Origin: Chloroflexota bacterium
GTDB lineage: Bacteria > Chloroflexota > Anaerolineae > Anaerolineales > Villigracilaceae
Assembly (NCBI GenBank): GCA_016213105.1
Contig: JACRBN010000013.1
Location: forward strand, 1-64,000
Direction of reading: 5' to 3'
DNA length: 64,000 nt
A model generated the notes under the pieces. The model made no database searches, was not told where the DNA came from, and worked only from the letters and a program-made list of their open reading frames with translations. This document shows, one piece after another, positions 1-9,330 of this stretch. Position 1 is the first letter of the stretch; every line of letters begins with the position of its first letter. A program made the translations under genes and the position numbers.

Positions 1-1284
1 GTCTTCGACCTGACCCTGCTGGACGCCGCGGCGCGGCTCCCAGACCAGCAGGTAGAGCGAACGGCGGCTGAAGAAGAACTGGTGCGTGACGCGGTAGACG
101 TCCTGCCCGCCGAAATCCCAGGCGTTGAGTTGGATCTCGACTCCGTCCTGGGCAGGGTGCGGCAGGCGCAGACCGTGAATGTCAATTTCGACGCCGTGCG
201 TGGTGGGTTCGTGTTCCTGCGGGGCTGCGCCTGCCTTGCCTTTCAAGGCTTTGAGCAGGGTGGTCTTGCCGACGTTGCCTTCGCCGACGAGCACGAGTTT
301 GGCTTCGTAGAGCGGCTCGGCGTTTTCGAGACTGCGGAGGTAGGCTTTGACTGAATCCAGACCTTGTTCGTATGCGCTTTGCAGGGCGGGGTTGAGGGGA
401 TTGTCATCGAGTTCGAGTTCTTTTAAAAACTCAAGTTGGGTAAGGGAAGCAGGAAGAGATGTTAAGCGATTCTTTCCTAAAAAGATGTACTCCAGTTTTG
501 ATAATTCACTAATCCAATCGGGAAGTGATGAGATGTCACAATCATAAAGTTCCAATTTGTCAAGATTCTGTAACTGACGTACAAGTTCGGGTAGTTGCTT
601 TATAGGGTTTCCCCCTTCTGGTGCTATATGCCCGATAGATAGATACTGCAAGTTTTTTAGATTTCTAAATGATTCTGGGATATTCCGAATTTTGTTAACA
701 GGGAAACGTAATTTTTCAAGTGACTTTAAATCTCCAATGCTTTCTGGAAGAATCGTAATTTCATTTCGCCAGAGTTGCAATTCTTTTAGTTTCGTAAGTT
801 GTCCGAGTGAGTCTGGCAGGGCGGTCAGTTGGTTTTCGGAGAGATCCAGTTTCGTCAACTGCGTGAGTTGTCCCAGCGAGTCTGGCAGGGTGGTCAGTTT
901 GTTGCTGGAGAGATTCAGGGATGTCAACTGTGTGAATTGTCCCAGCGAGTCTGGTAGGGTCGTCAGTTGGTTGTTGGAGAGATTCAGGGATGTCAACTGC
1001 GTGAGTTGTCCCAGCGAGGGTGGTAGGGTGGTCAGTTGGTTGTTGGAGAGATTCAGGGATGTCAACTGCGTGAGTTGTCCAATCTCCTTGGGGATTTCTT
1101 TGAGTTGATTCTTTTCCCCTTCGTATTCATAGCCCAATTTCAGAACCTTGAGATTTTTGAGTTTCCAAAGTTCTGGCGGCAATTCGGTAAGACCCATTCC
1201 ATTTAGGTCAAGTTCCGTTGCGCCCGATTGCAGGGCTTGTCCGATTTTTTGTTCGGCTTGTTGATAGGCTTTGTCTTTTGCCAT
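1..1284 (-). CDS. Roco-type protein, leucine-rich repeats plus Roc GTPase (3' end beyond the window)
   Basis: The frame is open from an ATG at 1284 to the window edge (428 residues seen). After a short N-terminal helix come about ten leucine-rich repeats of 23 residues, with units such as LTSLNLSNNQLTTLP. A Ras-like GTPase domain follows, with P-loop GEGNVGKTT near residue 335 and a G3-like WDFGGQDVY. LRR followed by Roc is the Roco arrangement, and the COR domain would lie beyond the edge. Bacterial Roco proteins are GTP-regulated dimers of mostly unknown role; Chlorobium Roco is the structural model. Four of the repeats are almost identical in DNA, which suggests recent repeat expansion. 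The domain call is firm; the cellular role is unknown. Confidence 0.9.
   Translation of the reverse strand, partial: MAKDKAYQQAEQKIGQALQSGATELDLNGMGLTELPPELWKLKNLKVLKLGYEYEGEKNQLKEIPKEIGQLTQLTSLNLSNNQLTTLPPSLGQLTQLTSLNLSNNQLTTLPDSLGQFTQLTSLNLSSNKLTTLPDSLGQLTQLTKLDLSENQLTALPDSLGQLTKLKELQLWRNEITILPESIGDLKSLEKLRFPVNKIRNIPESFRNLKNLQYLSIGHIAPEGGNPIKQLPELVRQLQNLDKLELYDCDISSLPDWISELSKLEYIFLGKNRLTSLPASLTQLEFLKELELDDNPLNPALQSAYEQGLDSVKAYLRSLENAEPLYEAKLVLVGEGNVGKTTLLKALKGKAGAAPQEHEPTTHGVEIDIHGLRLPHPAQDGVEIQLNAWDFGGQDVYRVTHQFFFSRRSLYLLVWEPRRGVQQGQVED
800..1075. repeat. four tandem 69-bp repeats coding leucine-rich repeats
   Basis: Four consecutive units of 69 bp (23 codons each) run through the Roco gene. 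The last three are nearly identical and share the + strand string GGAGAGATTCAGGGATGTCA. They keep the reading frame, so each unit adds exactly one LRR. Confidence 0.85.
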
Positions 1285-1303
1285 GTTAAAAACCCCCTTC
1301 CAA

Positions 1304-1434
1304 CTTCCCCCTAAAGGGGGAAGGGCTGGTGCGTTTGTGACAAGAAGCTGGATAAATTATTTTCTGTACTGGTTTTAATTGTGGCATAAGGGTGCGCCTT
1401 TCTCCCCCCTTGGGGGGAGATGCCCGATAGGGCA
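1304..1434. repeat. REP-like hairpin cluster beside the transposase
   Basis: Three short stem-loops lie between the Roco start and the transposase stop: CTTCCCCC/GGGGGAAG (1304-1323), TCTCCCCCC/GGGGGGAGA (1401-1420) and TGCCC/GGGCA (1421-1434). Their position next to a REP-associated transposase suggests they are its mobilised palindromes. Confidence 0.6.
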
Positions 1435-1458
1435 GAGGGGGTGATCGTTGAATGAATT

Positions 1459-2094
1459 TTACCCCCGATTGTTTGATGGATTCTCGTCGTCATCGTCCCA
1501 TTGGGCGGGGTTGGCTTCGATGTACAAATGGATGCGATTCGCCTCGTCCGCGTTGCGGATGATTCTTTCATAATAATTGCGCTGCCAGATGCCTGTCGCG
1601 TTGTGTTCGCGGGCGATGATGCGGGTCACGGCAGCCTTATACGTGCGAACAATGGTTGGCAATGACCCTTTGATTGGTTTGCCAAATTGTTCGACATTGT
1701 CCGTAGGGGCGCGATATATCGCGCCCCTACGCGTTAAATCCATATCATTATCCGCATCCGTCGCCCCTACGTGTTGCGCCACGATACCATTGGATATTGA
1801 TACATCCGCACGTATCCCAATCACCCCATGCACATGATTCGGCATAATCATATGCACGCCCAATTCCACGGTTGGGAAATGTTCGGGGATGGCGCGCCAA
1901 CATTCGTCCGCAATTTTGCCGAAATCATTCAACAGCATGATGCCATTTTCGATTTTCCCAAACAAGGGATCGCGCCGATACGTGACGATGGTCACGAAAT
2001 ACGCGCCCGGCTCGGTGTAATCATATCCCTTGACGCGGATCGATCTGCGGTGGTGTTGCTGTGGGTCAAATTTTGGATGCGAGTCGCGTGCCAT
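1459..2094 (-). CDS. REP-associated tyrosine transposase (RAYT, IS200-like)
   Basis: A Y1 transposase-like protein of 211 residues. It has the family opening (YFVTIVTYRR), the HUH metal-binding motif in MPNHVHGVI, and the tyrosine region IWQRNYYERII. RAYTs cut and join single-stranded REP palindromes and are usually domesticated single-copy genes. The ATG at 2094 is preferred because AAAGGTGG sits just upstream; a GTG nine bases earlier is the alternative. A segment in the middle is encoded by a perfect palindrome and a second half-copy, so the gene seems to have taken in its own repeats without losing frame. Confidence 0.88.
   Translation of the reverse strand: MARDSHPKFDPQQHHRRSIRVKGYDYTEPGAYFVTIVTYRRDPLFGKIENGIMLLNDFGKIADECWRAIPEHFPTVELGVHMIMPNHVHGVIGIRADVSISNGIVAQHVGATDADNDMDLTRRGAIYRAPTDNVEQFGKPIKGSLPTIVRTYKAAVTRIIAREHNATGIWQRNYYERIIRNADEANRIHLYIEANPAQWDDDDENPSNNRG
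1702..1731. repeat. perfect 30-bp palindrome inside the transposase gene
   Basis: The half-site CGTAGGGGCGCGATA is followed exactly by its reverse complement. A related half (TCGCCCCTACG) lies about 30 bp further on, near 1761-1771. It is a REP-like unit within a coding sequence. Confidence 0.85.
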
Positions 2095-2170
2095 GGTATC
2101 CACCTTTTCGGGCAGGGGCAGGGTATTGAATCCATTTTACTCTCATCCTTTTCAGTCGAAGGAGCCAATT

Positions 2171-2200
2171 AAAAAAACCTCGTCCCTCTGGGACGAGGTT
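2171..2200 (-). terminator. rho-independent terminator after crtI
   Basis: Read on the - strand, an 11-bp stem (AACCTCGTCCC and its complement, 3-nt loop) is followed by seven T residues. It lies about 40 bp past the crtI stop and should end the crtB-crtI transcript. Confidence 0.85.
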
Positions 2201-2240
2201 CCGCTCGGCGGCGAGTTCGTTTCATGAGTCAATACTTCTA

Positions 2241-3737
2241 CTACAAGGCAGCGCCCATTCCAAGATCATCCAAAATCCGCTCCGCTGCCAGCCGCCCGGA
2301 GACCAGGGCAGTCGGGAGTCCCGTGCCGGGGCGCGTGCTCGCGCCGGTGAAGTACAGGTTGTGATAGCGCGCATGGCGGTTGGACGGGCGGAAATATCCA
2401 AGCTGGGTCAGGTTGTGGCAAAGTCCGTGCGTGGAACCCTTCATCAGGTTGTAGCGTTTGCGCCACGACAGCGGCGTAAAGTTCATTTCGAACTTGATGT
2501 GTTCCTCCAGGTCGGTGACACCCAGCGTGCGCAGGCGGCGGAACACCTCCTGCCGCGCCCGGTCACGGATCGACGCCCAGTCCTGTTCCCCGTTTTGGCT
2601 CATGTGTCCGACGGGCACAATGGCGGTCAGGGTATCCTCCCCCACCGGGGCCATGGACGCCTCCAGCCGCGCAGGCGCATGGACGTACAGGCTGGGATTT
2701 TGCGGGATCGTCAGGTCATCGATGATGCTCTTGAAATTCTCGCGGTAATCGTCCGCCAGAAACAGCGTGTGCGGCCCCAGCGTGGAATAGGTCTTGTCCA
2801 CACCCCAGAAGAAGCTGACCACCGAACAGGAAAAACGCTTGCGCTCCAGCTTCGCGGTCATGCCGTCCTGCGGCAATAGATCGCGGTAGACGTAGGGCAG
2901 GTCGGCATTGGCCAGGACCGCATCCGCTTCGAGGCGCTGACCGTCGTCGAGGATCACGCCGCGCGTGCGCAGCCCGTCCACCTCGATCTGCTTCACGCTG
3001 GCCTCGAAGATGAATTCCACGCCTGCGGCCCGGGCGATTTCCATCAGCGCCTCGACCACGCGATACATCCCGCCTTTGGGATACCAGACGCCGTGGGCCA
3101 GTTCCGTGTAGGGCATCATCGAAAAGGTGGCTGGGGCCTCGAACGGGCTCAGTCCCATGTAGACGTCCTGGAAACTGAAAGCCGCCTTCAAGCGCGGATT
3201 GTTAAAGTAGCTCGACATGTTGTGATAATGTCCGACCAGCGGCTTCAACTGGAACACCAGCGGAAGGTTGGCGAGCGTAAAAAAATCGGAGGCTTTGCGG
3301 AAGTCGCGGTTGACCAGCCGCTCGGTGCCCAGATGGTAGTGGCGGTGACCCTCTTCCAGATAACGCAGGAAGCCATGATAACTGTGCGGCTCGATGGCCT
3401 CCAACTGCTCGCGCATCGCAATGAGATCGGAGGTGAGCGCCAGTCCGCTGCCGTCATCGAAGACCAGATGATAGGTCGGGTCGACCCGCTGAAGGTCGAG
3501 CATCTCACGGGCCGAGGCTCCCAGCGCGGCAAACTCCGCGTCGTACAGCAGGGGCATGACCAGCAGGGTCGGCCCCGTGTCGAAGTGATGCCCGTCGCGG
3601 CTGATGCGGTCACAGCGTCCGCCCGGGCGTGCATTCTTTTCCAGCACGGTGACGTGCAGTCCGCGCTGGGCAAGGCGCGCCGCTGCGGAGATCCCGCCGA
3701 TGCCAGCGCCAATGACAATGATCGAAGGAGTTTTCAT
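2241..3737 (-). CDS. crtI: phytoene desaturase (CrtI family)
   Basis: A 498-residue FAD-dependent carotenoid desaturase, which introduces double bases' worth of unsaturation into phytoene to give neurosporene or lycopene. The N-terminal dinucleotide-binding motif is GAGIGGISAAARLAQRG, followed by the family segment ARPGGRCDRISRDGHHFDTG. The C-terminal FAD motif is present as LYFTGASTRPGTGLP. Length fits bacterial CrtI. It starts 3 bp after the phytoene synthase stop, so the two genes form an operon. The number of desaturation steps cannot be told from sequence. No cyclase or ketolase gene is near. Confidence 0.93.
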   Translation of the reverse strand: MKTPSIIVIGAGIGGISAAARLAQRGLHVTVLEKNARPGGRCDRISRDGHHFDTGPTLLVMPLLYDAEFAALGASAREMLDLQRVDPTYHLVFDDGSGLALTSDLIAMREQLEAIEPHSYHGFLRYLEEGHRHYHLGTERLVNRDFRKASDFFTLANLPLVFQLKPLVGHYHNMSSYFNNPRLKAAFSFQDVYMGLSPFEAPATFSMMPYTELAHGVWYPKGGMYRVVEALMEIARAAGVEFIFEASVKQIEVDGLRTRGVILDDGQRLEADAVLANADLPYVYRDLLPQDGMTAKLERKRFSCSVVSFFWGVDKTYSTLGPHTLFLADDYRENFKSIIDDLTIPQNPSLYVHAPARLEASMAPVGEDTLTAIVPVGHMSQNGEQDWASIRDRARQEVFRRLRTLGVTDLEEHIKFEMNFTPLSWRKRYNLMKGSTHGLCHNLTQLGYFRPSNRHARYHNLYFTGASTRPGTGLPTALVSGRLAAERILDDLGMGAAL

Positions 3738-3740
3738 TTT

Positions 3741-4697
3741 TTACCTGGTGGATTGAACATGCAGCAGCCTGTCAGGGCGGCGCAGGCTGAAAGCCTGCAA
3801 GATCGCCGACCAGCCCATTCCCATGGCAGATGTCAGACTCTTGCACTCTGGATATTCGGGCCGCAGATGATAATCGTCCCGCTCGATGGCCGAGAGCACC
3901 GTCTCGAAGCGGGAGGCGTAGGCGAAGCCCGCCATGCGGCAACGCGGATTTTGAACCTGGGCCAGATAATCCTGTCCCGATTTGAAACAGGCCCGCGCGA
4001 GTCCGACGCGGCTCCTGATCCAGTTTCGATAGGGTTCACTATGCACATCGCGCGGGTCGATCCGATGAGCTTCGACCACCTCGCGGGGAATGTTGAAATA
4101 GCCCGCCTCGACATCCTCCAAAGTATCGCGCAGCATGTGCGTGATGTGAGCGGCGGTGACCGCCAGGTAGCGCGTTTGGCCCTGCGGCGACTTGCAGCGG
4201 TGGCCGATGAAATGGTGCATGGCCTCCGTCACTGCGGCGGCCAGGGAATGGGTGTATTGGGCCAGCTCCGCTTCGGAGATCAACCGTCCACGGCGCTCGG
4301 CGTCGAACGACATAACCGCCATCATATTGCGGATGTAGGACTGCAGGCCGCTTCGTTTTCCCCGCTCGGAGCGGACCAATTCCACCAGCAGGGATTCCTC
4401 GTCTGAGGGGTGCTGCGGCCACTCGCCGCGATAACACTGCTCGACCAGCGACTGCTGCCTCTCCACAAAAAGGAGGCGGTCGCGCTTTTCCATTCTATTT
4501 TGATCGAGTTGATCGTCCAGCCAGCGGAAATAGCCGTAGGCCCGATAGGCATCCTCCCTCAGGTTACGATCCACAAGAAAGCGGATGGTGTAATAGGTTT
4601 GCGCACTCGCGGAGCGGGTAATTTCAGCGGCCAGCCTTGGGTTTGCTTCCGAACTGCCTGGCTTCAAATGGGAGCTGCGGTCAGAAATGTTTATCAT
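3741..4697 (-). CDS. crtB: phytoene synthase (squalene/phytoene synthase family)
   Basis: A 318-residue prenyl transferase-like protein expected to condense two geranylgeranyl diphosphates to phytoene. Both aspartate-rich motifs for Mg-diphosphate binding are visible: WLDDQLDQ near residue 60 and RDTLEDVEAGYFNIP near residue 190. The downstream desaturase only 3 bp away supports phytoene rather than squalene synthase. The first 25 residues are less typical of the family, so a slightly later start is possible. Confidence 0.9.
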   Translation of the reverse strand: MINISDRSSHLKPGSSEANPRLAAEITRSASAQTYYTIRFLVDRNLREDAYRAYGYFRWLDDQLDQNRMEKRDRLLFVERQQSLVEQCYRGEWPQHPSDEESLLVELVRSERGKRSGLQSYIRNMMAVMSFDAERRGRLISEAELAQYTHSLAAAVTEAMHHFIGHRCKSPQGQTRYLAVTAAHITHMLRDTLEDVEAGYFNIPREVVEAHRIDPRDVHSEPYRNWIRSRVGLARACFKSGQDYLAQVQNPRCRMAGFAYASRFETVLSAIERDDYHLRPEYPECKSLTSAMGMGWSAILQAFSLRRPDRLLHVQSTR

Positions 4698-5028
4698 GCT
4701 CGTTTCTCAAGGTATCGTTGAAAGCCTTTTGTGCCAATCGTCACGAGTATGTACGCAAATTCTCCCTCTTTGGTTTCTGTGAAATGGCGAAGCGCTGAAA
4801 ACGCGAAGAAGCGGCCATCGAAAACAAATCCGCCCGGCCAGTGATTGGATGAACCAGGTCCCCGCGAACATGACCAGGATCACGCCGATAAAGCACGAGA
4901 CATAAATGATTACAGACTATGGCTTCCATTGGACGCATGTTCGGTACTTGTAAGGCAGGGCATCAGCTTGGTCGATGTCAATCTAATGTATAATGTCCGA
5001 AATTTTCAAGGACTGGTGGAGGATCTCC
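4698..5028. promoter_or_regulatory. intergenic region with a -10 box for the zinc-ribbon gene
   Basis: This divergent gap holds no convincing gene. A TATAAT at 4989-4994 faces the + strand gene and would start transcription near 5001, which excludes the ATG at 4993 as its start. On the - strand a frame near 4710-4900 encodes one hydrophobic stretch but has no ordinary start codon. Confidence 0.5.
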
Positions 5029-5772
5029 ATGGTTGCTGCTGATATTCCATGCCCATTCTGCGGGGAGATGATCAAGGCCACGGCGAAGAAGTGCCGTTTT
5101 TGCAATGAATTTCTCGAAGCGGGTCTGACGCGCGAGGCCGTCCTCGAACAGCGCGCCGCGGAGACGGCCGCCCAGACTGCGGCCCCTGCGCCCGCCGCGC
5201 CGGTCGAAGCCTCCGCGCCCGCGGTGCAGGTGCAAGTCACCACGACCGTCACTCCGCAGGCGGCGCCCGTGGCCGAAGTCCAGGCTGCGCCCGCGCCCGC
5301 CGCTGTCCCCGTGGTGGAGGCGCAGGCGGTCCCGCTGGCGGCGCCAGCTCCCGTGCCCGATGCGCCAGCCCCGCTTGCGGAAGTTCAGGCCGTTCCCGCC
5401 CCTGCGCCTGCGCCCGTGGCGGAAGCTCCCGCCGCCGTCCCCGCCGCCGCGGAGGTCCCTGCCCCGGCTGAGACGGCTGAAGCGCAGGCCGCAGCCGCCG
5501 CCCACACGCTGGCCAGCCTGTACCAGATGGTCTCGCAATTGCCCGAGTCAGAAGACAAGGCCAAATTGCTGGAGAACCTGAAATCCCTGGAGGGCAAGAC
5601 CGACACGGACGACGAGGCCGGTGTGGAGGAGATCGTCAAGAACGTGGCGGGACTCGTCCCGGATGTGGCGGAAATTGCCATCAACACCCTGATCAATCCC
5701 GCCAGCGGCCTGACCACCCTGGTTCAAAAAGTGGCCGTGCGTATCGCGGAGAATCAGAAGAACAAGAAATAA
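5029..5772 (+). CDS. zinc-ribbon protein with long Pro/Ala linker and helical C-terminal domain
   Basis: A 247-residue protein with three parts. Residues 7-30 hold a zinc ribbon (CPFCGE and CRFCNEF). Residues 45-165 are an Ala/Pro/Val-rich low-complexity linker. The last 75 residues form a charged domain with two amphipathic helices (VEEIVKNVAGLVPDVAEIAINTL). There is no signal peptide or membrane segment. The start at 5029 is chosen because GGTGGAGG lies just upstream and because the earlier ATG overlaps the -10 box. Such zinc ribbon plus linker proteins are usually annotated as hypothetical. Function is unknown; a scaffold or adaptor role is only a guess. Confidence 0.75.
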   Translation: MVAADIPCPFCGEMIKATAKKCRFCNEFLEAGLTREAVLEQRAAETAAQTAAPAPAAPVEASAPAVQVQVTTTVTPQAAPVAEVQAAPAPAAVPVVEAQAVPLAAPAPVPDAPAPLAEVQAVPAPAPAPVAEAPAAVPAAAEVPAPAETAEAQAAAAAHTLASLYQMVSQLPESEDKAKLLENLKSLEGKTDTDDEAGVEEIVKNVAGLVPDVAEIAINTLINPASGLTTLVQKVAVRIAENQKNKK

Positions 5773-5791
5773 GTCCAATCGATGTATCAGC

Positions 5792-5822
5792 AAAGCCTCT
5801 CGAAAATTCGAGAGGCTTTTTG
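5792..5822 (+). terminator. rho-independent terminator
   Basis: A 13-bp stem (AAAGCCTCTCGAA and its complement) leads directly into a T run, 20 bp after the zinc-ribbon gene. Confidence 0.9.
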
Positions 5823-5905
5823 GTTCAGATATTCGCGCTGAGTCAGAGCCGCCGGTATAAAATGAAATTCTTCGGCGCGGCGCACCTCGGAATGAACCGC
5901 GATAC

Positions 5906-6580
5906 CTACTCGTACAGATCCTTCAGGCGCTGGCGCTCGTAGACGATGGTCAGCACCACGCTGGGGACGAGCAGCTTTTCGTCCGCTTCGGTGAAGGGTT
6001 CCACGGCTTGCAGGGTGTACGTGTCCACGAAGAAGGTGCGCTCCTTCCTGAGCTTCATCACCAGCTTGCCGCCCAACTGGATGACGTAAAAGGGCGCGAT
6101 CAGGCGCGAGGCAAAGGGCAGTTGACGGGTGAACTGGTAAAGCGGAATCTGCTCGATGGCCAGGGATTTCTGGTCGGGGGCGATGAAGCCCAACTGGATG
6201 CCCGAGGGGTCCTTGATCCAGTACATCGGGGCGGCGCGCAGGCCCAGGCTGCGGTGGGCGCTCCCCGCCAGGAAGTCGCTCAGGGCGGGGTTGTTGGCGA
6301 ACTTCATCCCATCCAGCGCAGTGACGAAGTCGTCGTCGATCACGCCGATGGTCTGGCCGTCGGGCGTGATGATGTCCCAGTTGCTGGGAATGTCGGTGAT
6401 GCGGTTCTCCTGGCTGATGACCTTGAAGGTCCCGCCCGAGACATTGAGGCTGATCTCGTCCTTCGCGGACATCAACTTCTTCGCGGCGGTAAAGACCACC
6501 CGCCCGGCCGCATCCTTGACCTGGATGGTCGGCGACACGGCAAAGGCGGAAAAACTGAACGTAAGCGGATACTGGAACAT
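5906..6580 (-). CDS. LURP-one-related / tubby-C-terminal-like protein
   Basis: A 224-residue protein made mostly of alternating beta strands. Segments such as KDAAGRVVFTAAKKLMSAKD and FVVDTY-like FFVDTYTL, with YVIQLGGKLVMKLRKE, resemble the LURP-one/YxjI fold, a closed beta barrel around a helix that is related to tubby and phospholipid scramblases. The ATG at 6580 follows GGAGAG and beats the upstream in-frame start. No signal peptide is seen. Family assignment is by pattern only; the molecular role in bacteria is not established. Confidence 0.55.
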   Translation of the reverse strand: MFQYPLTFSFSAFAVSPTIQVKDAAGRVVFTAAKKLMSAKDEISLNVSGGTFKVISQENRITDIPSNWDIITPDGQTIGVIDDDFVTALDGMKFANNPALSDFLAGSAHRSLGLRAAPMYWIKDPSGIQLGFIAPDQKSLAIEQIPLYQFTRQLPFASRLIAPFYVIQLGGKLVMKLRKERTFFVDTYTLQAVEPFTEADEKLLVPSVVLTIVYERQRLKDLYE

Positions 6581-7101
6581 GACTCTCTCCTGTTTCGGTG
6601 ATTTGATTGCCAGAGTATAGGAGAAATGTTGTTGAAAAAGTTGACTTTTGTTGACAGTTTCCCGATACCTCGTCCTGAGCGGAGGACGGAGCAAGGCTGT
6701 TCCAATCTGCGCTTCGACTGCGGGACGGAGGAGCGGCGTCCCTCCGCTCAGCGCGAAGGCTCAGCCCCGTCATTGCGAGCCGCGTTCCCTGCGGCGAAGC
6801 AATCCCCGACTCCCTGCCAGAAACCAGCCTTTTCTCGTACCCTTGCGAAGGTTTGGAATCCAACGCCAGGCAACATGAACAGGAAAGCCACCTTTTCAAA
6901 GCAGCCCATCGCTGCGCCATAACCTTCGCAAGGCTGTTCCAATCTGCGCTGCGACTGCGGGACGGGGGAGCGCCGTCCCTCCGCTCAGCGCGGACCTGCC
7001 CTGCAACTTTTCCCCGCCCGGCGCATCTGATACAATGCGGCGGTAAGTCCATTGCCGCAGGCAGCGTCAAATCATTGCAAAATCAAAACTGGTGAGGCAA
7101 C
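6581..7101. repeat. gene-free region of dispersed repeats upstream of trxB
   Basis: No supported gene lies here. A unit of about 66 bp occurs twice in direct orientation (near 6691-6761 and 6928-6990), sharing CAAGGCTGTTCCAATCTGCG and GTCCCTCCGCTCAGCGCG. A CGTCCTGAGCGG motif near 6669 and a CATTGCGAG/CGAAGCAATC half-element at 6770-6803 belong to families also seen elsewhere in this window. A weak -10 (TACAAT, near 7030) may serve trxB. Confidence 0.6.
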
Positions 7102-8076
7102 ATGTTCAATTTGGGAAGCATATCCACCCCTTCGAGCAATACTGGTGAAGCAAAACACGTCAAAGTCCTGGTGCTGGGATCAGGCCCCGCGGGTTATTCG
7201 GCGGCCCTTTATGCGGCGCGCGCCGAGCTGCAGCCCGTGGTGCTGACCGGCATGCAGTTGGGCGGCCAGGCCGCCCTGACCTACAGCATCGAGAACTACC
7301 CCGGCTTTCCCGAGGGCGTGGGCGGGGCGCAGCTGGGCGAGTTGTTCCAGAAGCAGGCCGAGCACTTCGGCGCGGTGACGGAATTCGACCTGGCCAACGC
7401 CGTCGACTTCAGCCAGCGCCCGTTCAAGGTCACCACCGACAACGGCGAATACACGGCCGATGTCGTCATCGTCTCGACCGGCGCCAGCTCCGTGGAACTG
7501 AAAGTCCCGGGCGAGAAGGAATTGACGGGGCGCGGCGTCTCCTACTGCGCCACCTGCGACGGCTGGTTCTTCAAGGACAAGCAGGTGGTCGTGGTGGGCG
7601 GCGGCGACTCAGCGCTGGAGGAGGGCCTGTTCCTGACCCGCTACGCCTCCGAGGTCACCATCATCCACCGCCGCGAGGAATTCCGCGCGGGCGCGATTTT
7701 ACAGAAACGCGCGAAGGAACACGAGAAGATCAAGTTTATCCTGAACACCGTCGTCACCGAGGTGGTCGGCAGGGAAAAGGTGGAAGCGCTCAAGTTGAAG
7801 AATGTCAAGACGGGCGAGGAAAGCAGCTTCCCGACCGACGGCATCTTCATCTTCATCGGCCACACGCCCAACACGCAGATCTTCCAGGGCCAGCTTGCGA
7901 TGAGCGAACTGGGCTTCATCAAAGTCAACGAAAAAATGGAGACCAGCGTCCATGGCGTATTCGCGGCAGGCGAAGTGGCCGATCCACATTTCCGCCAGGT
8001 GGTCACCTCGGCAGGCATGGGAGCGGCGGCCGCCATCCAGGCCACACGCTATCTCGAGGAATTGGAAGCGAACTAG
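7102..8076 (+). CDS. trxB: thioredoxin reductase (TrxB family)
   Basis: A 324-residue low-molecular-weight NADPH thioredoxin reductase. FAD-binding GSGPAGYSAALYAA starts at residue 27. The redox pair CATC is C149/C152. The NADPH site is GGGDSA (166-171) with HRR and the later R195. The C-terminal FAD motif reads FAAGEVAD, with Glu where Asp is usual. The first 18 residues extend beyond the family core and are polar. It probably keeps cytosolic thioredoxins reduced. It is monocistronic, with a strong terminator 100 bp downstream. Confidence 0.92.
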   Translation: MFNLGSISTPSSNTGEAKHVKVLVLGSGPAGYSAALYAARAELQPVVLTGMQLGGQAALTYSIENYPGFPEGVGGAQLGELFQKQAEHFGAVTEFDLANAVDFSQRPFKVTTDNGEYTADVVIVSTGASSVELKVPGEKELTGRGVSYCATCDGWFFKDKQVVVVGGGDSALEEGLFLTRYASEVTIIHRREEFRAGAILQKRAKEHEKIKFILNTVVTEVVGREKVEALKLKNVKTGEESSFPTDGIFIFIGHTPNTQIFQGQLAMSELGFIKVNEKMETSVHGVFAAGEVADPHFRQVVTSAGMGAAAAIQATRYLEELEAN

Positions 8077-8094
8077 TATCTCGACAAGTTAAAG

Positions 8095-8150
8095 ATGTAG
8101 GGCAAATTGCCAATTTGCCAGGCGCAATTTAGCAAATTGCGCTACAACTT
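8095..8150. repeat. hairpin repeats after trxB
   Basis: Two adjacent inverted repeats, GGCAAATTGCCAATTTGCC and GCGCAATTTAGCAAATTGCG, lie between trxB and its terminator. The outer GTAGGGC/GCGCTAC ends resemble the hairpin near 54197. Confidence 0.55.
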
Positions 8151-8181
8151 CATCTGGCAGTGGTACTAGACCAAGCCCCTC

Positions 8182-8226
8182 AAACAGGGTTTTGACGCCA
8201 AATCGGCGGTCAAAATCCTGTTTTTT
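8182..8226 (+). terminator. terminator after trxB
   Basis: A long stem (AAACAGGGTTTTGACGCC pairing with GGCGGTCAAAATCCTGTTT, two mismatches, 5-nt loop) is followed by a T run. Confidence 0.8.
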
Positions 8227-8273
8227 GTCCAAAAATTGTCGATTTGTCAGGCCAATACGTGACAAATTGAACT

Positions 8274-8301
8274 TTGAGGACACCCCACTTTCGGATAAAA
8301 T
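8274..8301 (+). promoter_or_regulatory. probable promoter of mdh
   Basis: TTGAGG, 16 bases, then TAAAAT. A GGAGG ribosome site and the mdh ATG at 8330 follow. Confidence 0.5.
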
Positions 8302-8317
8302 TGAAAAACATCGCTAA

Positions 8318-9265
<948 letters not shown>

Positions 9266-9273
9266 TCTGACTT

Positions 9274-9318
9274 GAACACGGCCTGAACCCAATCCACAGG
9301 CCGTGTTCTTATTTTTTT
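9274..9318 (+). terminator. terminator between mdh and citrate synthase
   Basis: An 11-bp stem (GAACACGGCCT and its complement, 13-nt loop) is followed by a T-rich run. It ends 12 bp before the citrate synthase start, so that gene needs its own signal or read-through. Confidence 0.8.
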
Positions 9319-9330
9319 CGAGGAGGTCCT

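Noticed and set aside
800-1075. Regular repeats as a CRISPR array
   Set aside because: Units are contiguous 69-bp coding repeats without spacers and keep the LRR reading frame.
82-1108. Open frames on the + strand across the first kilobase
   Set aside because: They lie antisense to the LRR-Roc gene, whose protein shows clear repeats and GTPase motifs; the + frames give only low-complexity translations.
3093-4406. Long + strand frame (437 codons)
   Set aside because: Antisense to crtI and crtB; no recognisable domain, while the opposite strand is unambiguous.
4741-4938. Small - strand frame upstream of crtB
   Set aside because: No ribosome site, no family pattern, and frames with hydrophobic character lack a start.
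5787-7070. 427-codon - strand frame
   Set aside because: It combines an out-of-frame reading of the LURP-like gene with the duplicated repeat region upstream of it.
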